Source of the DNA: Betaproteobacteria bacterium
GTDB lineage: Bacteria; Pseudomonadota; Gammaproteobacteria; Burkholderiales; SG8-41
NCBI GenBank assembly: GCA_016868035.1
Contig: VGID01000019.1
Location: forward strand, 1 to 63,325
DNA length: 63,325 bases
Direction of reading: 5' to 3'
Part shown: piece after piece, positions 58,599 through 63,325 of the stretch
Position numbering within the stretch: position 1 is the stretch's first letter
Layout of the letters: every line of letters starts with the position of its first letter
Notes under the pieces: generated by a model
What the model was told of the DNA's origin: nothing
Databases searched by the model: none
Seen by the model: only the letters and a program-made list of their open reading frames with translations
Program-made: the position numbers and the translations under genes

Positions 58599-60998
58599 AT
58601 GGTTACGATCGAATCCACCCCTGAAATGGCAGCCAAGGTCTACGAGACCATGGCGCGCAATCTCAAGGTGGTCCGCCGTCGCTTGGGCAAACCCCTTACC
58701 CTCGCGGACAAGGTCCTGCTGGGGCACCTCGACGACCCGGAAAAGCAGGACATGGAGCCCGGCAAGAGCTATTTGTTTCTGCGGCCCGATCGCGTCGTCT
58801 TCCAGGACGTGCTCGGACAGACCGGGATGCTCCAGTTCATGCAGACCCGGCGCGACCAGGTCGCCGTTCCCACCACCATCCACTGCGACCACCTGATCCA
58901 GGCGCGCGTGGAGGGCAGGAAAGACCTGCAGGAATCGCTCGCGGAGAACAAGGAGGTCTATGACTTCCTGCGCTCGGCGGCCGCCAGGTACGGCGCCGGG
59001 TTCTGGGGGCCGGGAGCAGGGATCATCCACCAGGTCGTCCTGGAGCATTACGCGTTTCCGGGCGAGCTGCTCATCGGCACCGACTCGCACACTCCGAATG
59101 CCGGCGGCCTCGGCGCCTGCGCGGTCGGGGTCGGCGGCGCGGACGCGGTCGAGACGATCGCGGGGCTGCCCTGGGAGGTGCTGTATCCGAAGCACATCGC
59201 GGTGTACCTGACCGGCAAGATGAGCGGCTGGACGGCTCCGAAGGACGTGATTCTCTACGTGGCCGGGGCGCTCACGGTTTCCGGCGGCACGAACGCGATC
59301 GTCGAATACATCGGTCCCGGCGCGCGCACCATCAGCGCGACGGGAAAGGCAACGATCACCAACATGGGCGCGGAGCTGGGCGCGACCACCTCGATGTTCC
59401 CCGCGGACGACCGGATGGCCTCGTACTTGCGCGCGACCAACCGTGGCGGTCTGGTGCCGCTGATGCAAAAGTACAAGCACATGCTGGAGCCGGACCCCGA
59501 AGTCGAGGCGGAACCCGAGAAACACTACGATCGCGTGGTGCGGCTCGACCTGTCCAAGCTCGAGCCGTACGTGGTGGGGCCGCATTCCCCGGATCGCGCG
59601 CGTCCGATCTCCAAGCTCGCCGCCGAGCTGCAGGACGAGAAGAACGGCTTCATCGACAAGATCTCCGCTGCGCTGATCGGCAGCTGCACCAACTCCTCGT
59701 ACGAAGACATGAGCCGCGCGGCAGATGTCGCCGAGCAGGCGAAGGCGCACGGGGTGAAGGCGGCGGTGCCCTTCATGGTGACGCCGGGATCGGAGCAGGT
59801 GCGCGCGACGATCGAGCGTGACGGGCAGATGCAGTCGCTGCTCGAAATCAAAGGCACGGTGCTGGCGAACGCCTGCGGGCCGTGCATCGGACAGTGGCGC
59901 AGGTCGAAGGACGTCGCCACCGTGCCCAACACCATCGTCACCTCCTATAACCGCAATTTCCCGGCGCGCAACGACGGACAGCGCACGACGATGAACTTCA
60001 TCGGCAGTCCGGAAATCGTCACGGCGTTCGCGCTCGCGGGGCGTCTCTCGTTCAATCCGCTCACCGACACGCTCGAAGGCGCCGACGGAAGCCCGTTCCG
60101 GCTCGAGCCGCCGAAAGTGGCGCCCGAAGTTCCCGCGAAGAATTTCGACCCCGGGCAGGCGACCTACATCGCGCCGCCCAAGGACGGCGGCCGCGTCGAG
60201 CTCAAGGTGGATCCCAGGAGCGAGCGCATCCAGCTCATGCAGCCGTGGCCCGCGTGGGACGGCAAGGATTTCGTCGACATGCCCGTGCTGATGAAGACCA
60301 AGGGCAAGACCACGACCGACCATATTTCTCCCGCCGGACCGTGGCTGCGCTACCGCGGGCACCTCGACAAGTTCAGCGACAACATGTTCATGGGAGCGAC
60401 CAACGCGTACAGCGGCGAGGCAGGCAAGGGCACGAACGTGCTCACGGGCGAGAAGAGCCAGCCGATCGCCAATATCGCGCGGCACTACAAGTCCAAGGGC
60501 GTGAAGTGGGTCGTGGTCGGCGACAGCAACTACGGCGAGGGCAGCAGCCGCGAGCACGCGGCGCTCTCGCCGCGGCTGCTCGGCGGCGCGGCGGTCATCG
60601 TGCGCAGCTTCGCGCGCATCCACGAGTCCAACCTGAAGAAGCAGGGGCTGCTCGCGTTGACGTTCCAGAATCCGGCGGACTACGACCGGATACGGGAGGA
60701 TGACCGCGTGAGCCTCGTCGGGCTGAAGGCCATGGCGCCGGGCAAGCCGGTCGAATGCCGCGTGAAACACGCCGACGGCAGCACCGAGACCCTGCGCCTC
60801 AACCACACGTTCAGCGGGCCTCAGCTCGAGTGGTTCCGCAAGGGCTCTGCGCTGAACCTCTTCCACGGCGGCGCGGCGGCGAAGAAGAAGGGCACCGTCA
60901 AGCGGGCCAGCCCGGCGCGCCGGAAGAAAAAGGCGGCGCCGGCAAAGAAGCGGCGCGGCGCGGCGAAGCGGGGAAAAAAACGGGCTGCGAAGAAGTGA
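58599..60998 (+). CDS. acn: Aconitate hydratase (mitochondrial type) with histone-like tail
   Basis: This 799-residue aconitase (citrate-isocitrate isomerisation, TCA cycle) is of the size and type of mitochondrial aconitase rather than AcnA (about 890) or AcnB. The 4Fe-4S cysteines are in GSCTNSSYEDMSRAA near 365 and NACGPCIGQWRRSK near 428. DSNYGEGSSREHAALSPR near 645 is the substrate-binding loop of the swivel domain. ATG 58599 has a perfect AGGAGG. Unusually the last about 40 residues (from about 759) are Lys/Ala/Arg-rich (KKKGTVKRASPARRKKK, GKKRAAKK), like H1/AlgP-type tails. This suggests nucleic-acid or other polyanion binding (inference). Confidence 0.93.
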   Translation: MVTIESTPEMAAKVYETMARNLKVVRRRLGKPLTLADKVLLGHLDDPEKQDMEPGKSYLFLRPDRVVFQDVLGQTGMLQFMQTRRDQVAVPTTIHCDHLIQARVEGRKDLQESLAENKEVYDFLRSAAARYGAGFWGPGAGIIHQVVLEHYAFPGELLIGTDSHTPNAGGLGACAVGVGGADAVETIAGLPWEVLYPKHIAVYLTGKMSGWTAPKDVILYVAGALTVSGGTNAIVEYIGPGARTISATGKATITNMGAELGATTSMFPADDRMASYLRATNRGGLVPLMQKYKHMLEPDPEVEAEPEKHYDRVVRLDLSKLEPYVVGPHSPDRARPISKLAAELQDEKNGFIDKISAALIGSCTNSSYEDMSRAADVAEQAKAHGVKAAVPFMVTPGSEQVRATIERDGQMQSLLEIKGTVLANACGPCIGQWRRSKDVATVPNTIVTSYNRNFPARNDGQRTTMNFIGSPEIVTAFALAGRLSFNPLTDTLEGADGSPFRLEPPKVAPEVPAKNFDPGQATYIAPPKDGGRVELKVDPRSERIQLMQPWPAWDGKDFVDMPVLMKTKGKTTTDHISPAGPWLRYRGHLDKFSDNMFMGATNAYSGEAGKGTNVLTGEKSQPIANIARHYKSKGVKWVVVGDSNYGEGSSREHAALSPRLLGGAAVIVRSFARIHESNLKKQGLLALTFQNPADYDRIREDDRVSLVGLKAMAPGKPVECRVKHADGSTETLRLNHTFSGPQLEWFRKGSALNLFHGGAAAKKKGTVKRASPARRKKKAAPAKKRRGAAKRGKKRAAKK

Positions 60999-61120
60999 AG
61001 TAGAGAGCTTCGCTCGACGCGGGCCATACACGGAATGCAGCGCCGCGGACCCGCGCGCACTGAAGCCCTTTATTCGAGAAGGACAGGCCCGCGCCCCGCC
61101 CGGGCGGCGGCGGGCGGCGC

Positions 61121-61420
61121 CTAGTTTTTCCTGCCGCCGTTCCTTCTGGCCGCTTTTTTCAGGCGGTGGTAGAGCCGCGGATTGGATTCCTTGAGGTAGG
61201 AAACGACTTCGAGGTCCTTGCCCTTGGCCTTGGCAAGCTCGACGCCCTCGATGTGCACGAGCCGCAGCAGTTCACGCACGGGCTTCGGCATGCTGCGTCC
61301 GCTCTCGTAGCGCGAGCCGCCGCTCTGGGTGACCCCGATGCGCGACCAGAATTCCTGCTGGTTCAGGCGCAACCGGCGCCGTATTTCACGCGGATTGGAA
61401 ATTCGCTCGAACGGTTTCAT
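61121..61420 (-). CDS. Small HTH (XRE-like) DNA-binding protein
   Basis: This 99-residue protein with an N-terminal helix-turn-helix (REIRRRLRLNQQEFWSRIGV, then TQSGGSRYESGRSMPKP) resembles the plasmid-maintenance/XRE type. A basic C-terminal tail (RLYHRLKKAARRNGGRKN) follows a short helix with LLRLVHIEGVELAKAKG. There is no toxin gene next to it. It is convergent with acn and divergent from lysC. It could regulate itself or a neighbour; no operator dyad was recognised. Confidence 0.8.
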   Translation of the reverse strand: MKPFERISNPREIRRRLRLNQQEFWSRIGVTQSGGSRYESGRSMPKPVRELLRLVHIEGVELAKAKGKDLEVVSYLKESNPRLYHRLKKAARRNGGRKN

Positions 61421-61621
61421 GGTCCCTGCAACCTGTAAGCTTGTCTGTATCGATTGACCCGCGGCGCGCCAATAGGTTCACGCCAAATGCAAACCGGCGG
61501 CTGTTTATGCCGGCAGCATGGTTTTCGCGGGCGCCCCGGTTCCGCCGCGGCCGGGCGCAGGCTCGTTTTCACGTGCAAAATCAACTAGAATACGCAGTTT
61601 TTTCGACCTTCAGCGCTACGC

Positions 61622-62848
61622 ATGGCCCTCATCGTCCAGAAATACGGCGGAACCTCGGTCGGCAGCGCCGAGCGCATCAAGAACGTCGCGCGGCGGGTTG
61701 CCGACTGGAAGTCGCGCGGACACCAGCTGGTGGTCGTGGTTTCGGCCATGGCCGGCGAGACGAACCGCCTGATTGCACTTGCAAAAGAGGTGCAGGCGCA
61801 TCCCGATCCCCGGGAACTCGATGTGATGGTGTCTACCGGGGAACAGGTGACCATCGCGCTGCTCTCGATGGCCCTGGTGGAGCTGGGGCTCAAGGCGCGC
61901 AGCTATACCGGGGCGCAGGTGAAGATACTCACCGACAGCGCGCACACCAAGGCGCGCATCGTGAGCATAGACGAGACGCGCATCCGGGCCGACCTCGACG
62001 AAGGCTGCGTGGTGGTGATCGCCGGGTTTCAGGGCGTGGACGCGCGCGGAAACATCACGACGCTGGGCCGCGGAGGCTCCGACACCACCGGTGTTGCGCT
62101 CGCGGCGGCACTGAAGGCCGAGGAATGCCAGATCTACACCGACGTGGACGGCGTCTACACCGCAGATCCGCGCATCGTGCCCGAGGCGCGGCGGCTGAAG
62201 ACCGTCACGTTCGAGGAGATGCTGGAGCTGGCGAGCCTGGGCTCGAAAGTGCTCCAGATCCGTTCGGTCGAGTTCGCCGGCAGATACCGGGTGAGGATGC
62301 GGGTGCTCTCCAGTTTCGAGGAGGAGAGCGAAGGCACGCTGATTACGTTCGAGGAAGACGAGGACATGGAACAGGCGACCATCTCAGGCATCGCGTTCAA
62401 CCGTGACGAAGCCAAGATCACCATACTGGGCGTGCCGGACCGGCCGGGGATTGCGTACCAGATCCTCGGGCCGATCGGCGACGCCAACATCGACGTGGAC
62501 ATGATCGTGCAGAACGTGAGCCACGATGGGATGACGGACTTCTCGTTCACGGTGCATCGCAACGATTTCAAGAAGACGTTGAAGATCCTCGAGCCGGTGG
62601 TGAAGCACATCAAGGCGCGCGGGGTCGAGAGCGGGGACAAGATCGCCAAGGTCTCGGTGGTTGGCGTGGGCATGCGCTCGCATGCCGGGATCGCGAGCGC
62701 CATGTTCCGCACCCTCGCGGAGGAGGGGATCAACATCGAGATGATCTCGACTTCCGAGATCAAGATCTCGGTGGTGATCGACGAGAAGTACCTGGAGCTG
62801 GCGGTGCGCGTGCTGCACAAGTCCTTCGGTCTCGAACAGCCGGGTTAG
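61622..62848 (+). CDS. lysC: Aspartate kinase
   Basis: This is the first enzyme of lysine/threonine/methionine synthesis, 408 residues, monofunctional type. The start is VQKYGGTSVGSAERIKNVA, with TLGRGGSDTTGVALA near 160 and the conserved DVDGVYTADPRIVPEA near 180. Two C-terminal ACT domains (about 265-340 and 345-405) carry ITILGVPDRPGIAYQILG and VSVVGVGMRSHAGIASAMF. They bind Lys/Thr as feedback inhibitors. In Betaproteobacteria lysC is followed by tRNA-Ser, as here. A -10-like TAGAAT is about 40 bases upstream. Confidence 0.95.
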   Translation: MALIVQKYGGTSVGSAERIKNVARRVADWKSRGHQLVVVVSAMAGETNRLIALAKEVQAHPDPRELDVMVSTGEQVTIALLSMALVELGLKARSYTGAQVKILTDSAHTKARIVSIDETRIRADLDEGCVVVIAGFQGVDARGNITTLGRGGSDTTGVALAAALKAEECQIYTDVDGVYTADPRIVPEARRLKTVTFEEMLELASLGSKVLQIRSVEFAGRYRVRMRVLSSFEEESEGTLITFEEDEDMEQATISGIAFNRDEAKITILGVPDRPGIAYQILGPIGDANIDVDMIVQNVSHDGMTDFSFTVHRNDFKKTLKILEPVVKHIKARGVESGDKIAKVSVVGVGMRSHAGIASAMFRTLAEEGINIEMISTSEIKISVVIDEKYLELAVRVLHKSFGLEQPG

Positions 62849-62849
62849 A

Positions 62850-62975
62850 ATGCAACCGCCGATGAACGCCGATAAACACCGATGCGTTCGTCCGTAAGTC
62901 AGGTGGTGGCGGCTGCCGTTCTGGGCTAATCTGCGCCTTTAGGGCTTGACATTGAACCCTGAACCCTGAGCATGG
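62850..62975. repeat. Decamer/heptamer repeats after lysC
   Basis: The left decamer arm ACCGCCGATGAACGCCGATA (62854-62873) continues to ACACCGATG. Heptamers TTGAACCCTGAACCCTGAGC are at 62951-62970. The intervening 70 bases contain no clear partner arms. Confidence 0.7.
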
Positions 62976-62980
62976 GTTAC

Positions 62981-63234
62981 GGAGAGATGGCCGAGTGGTC
63001 GCAACGGCGTGAGCCGTTCGTAATTTCTGGCGCCTGGCGCGCGTTCGATCACTCGGCAGTGAGATTGATATAAGGACGATGTTGTAACAGTTGGCACAGT
63101 GGCAAACGGAGAGATGGTTGAGTGGTCGCTACGGCGCAAGCCGTTCGTGATCCGGCGCCTCGAGCGCGCCAAGACCACTCGGCGGTAAGGTGGTCAAAGG
63201 AACGAATATCTAATAGATTGGCACGGCGGTAACC
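62981..63234 (+). repeat. Two 127-bp tandem units with tRNA-Ser 5'-like starts
   Basis: Unit 1 (62981-63107) and unit 2 (63108-63234) are each exactly 127 bp, and the functional tRNA-Ser(GCU) starts at 63235 in the same register. Each unit starts GGAGAGATGG(CC/TT)GAGTGGTCG like the tRNA 5' end, then has (A)CGGCG..AGCCGTTCGT, a dyad (CCGAGTGGTC with GACCACTCGG in unit 2) and ends with TTGGCAC(A/G)G(T/C)GG. They lack an anticodon arm and T-arm, so they are not functional tRNAs. Confidence 0.85.
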
Positions 63235-63325
63235 GGAGAGATGGCCGAGTGGTCGAAGGCGCGCCCCTGCTAAGGGCGTATGGGACAAAATCCCATCGAG
63301 GGTTCGAATCCCTCTCTCTCCGCCA
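63235..63325 (+). tRNA. tRNA-Ser(GCU)
   Basis: This 91-nt type II tRNA ends at the window edge with the encoded CCA. Acceptor GGAGAGA pairs with TCTCTCC, the anticodon loop CTGCTAA contains GCT, the long variable arm is TATGGGACAAAATCCCATC, and the T-loop is GTTCGAATC. Reads AGC/AGU. Confidence 0.97.

Noticed and set aside
58593..61031. 812-codon open frame on the minus strand
   Set aside because: Antisense to the aconitase gene. Composition is Arg/His/Val rich as typical for shadows and there is no recognisable domain.
62981..63107. First 127-bp unit considered as a tRNA gene
   Set aside because: It has a tRNA-Ser-like 5' end but no anticodon arm, T-arm or 3' acceptor strand.

Overview
The window is GC-rich chromosomal DNA of a betaproteobacterium. 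The main evidence is the gene order gph-ubiG-ompA / gyrA-serC-serA-pheA-hisC-tyrA-aroA-cmk-rpsA-ihfB-lapA-lapB-pyrF-rfaE1-hldD-cysM, which resembles the Burkholderiales/Rhodocyclales arrangement. Supporting evidence is the set of tripartite tricarboxylate transporter genes (TctA/B/C), the tmRNA tag ANDERYALAA, and tRNA-Ser directly after lysC. Species cannot be assigned from the window alone.

Layout. 0.2-3 kb: a minus-strand peptide/amide operon (small GatC/AtzG-like protein, amidase-signature hydrolase, Dpp/Opp-type ATPase) that runs off the left edge. 3.3-16.2 kb: catabolic genes on the plus strand: an isopropylmalate/isocitrate dehydrogenase relative, a ModA-like binding protein, a VOC protein, tctB-tctA-tctC with an MmgE/PrpD protein, an AidB-like acyl-CoA dehydrogenase, a three-domain RidA-like protein, an acyl-CoA ligase and a DsbA/FrnE-family protein. 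The last has an in-frame UGA exactly at the first Cys of its CPWC motif and is a candidate selenoprotein. 16.5-28.7 kb: mixed envelope and signalling genes: a lipoprotein, a membrane Ser/Thr kinase with an EF-hand, LemA plus a GIDE-domain protein with an EF-hand, a DUF4139 protein, LOG, a YqjD/E/K-like membrane cluster, an FMN hydroxy-acid dehydrogenase and a protease-TPR protein. 28.9-29.6 kb: cold-shock gene and tmRNA sharing a bidirectional terminator. 29.7-33.4 kb: gph, ubiG, a TRZ/ATZ amidohydrolase and ompA on the minus strand. 33.9-52 kb: gyrA, the serine/aromatic/histidine supraoperon, rpsA-ihfB, LPS-assembly and heptose genes, and cysM. 52-54.7 kb: a ydbH-ynbE-ydbL-type operon. 54.8-63.3 kb: a PolB-like exonuclease, rlmD, a BI-1 protein, tRNA-Ser(UGA), an aconitase with a histone-like tail, an HTH protein, lysC and tRNA-Ser(GCU).

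The most unusual feature is in the gaps. About 25 intergenic gaps hold degenerate short-period arrays, mostly 7-bp units that each carry TGA or TAA (for example GGTAAGC, GGTGAAC, GGATTGA, GGGTAAT). Many are paired with their reverse complement across a short loop. Two further families have a roughly 10-bp period (GATGAACGCC type and GGACACGAAG type). They can be nested, with 10-bp arms outside and 7-bp arms inside. In ten genes the stop codon itself is part of the first repeat unit. Two MITE-like palindromic elements and a 127-bp tandem array derived from the 5' part of tRNA-Ser add to this repeat landscape. No CRISPR, rRNA, complete insertion sequence or prophage was seen.
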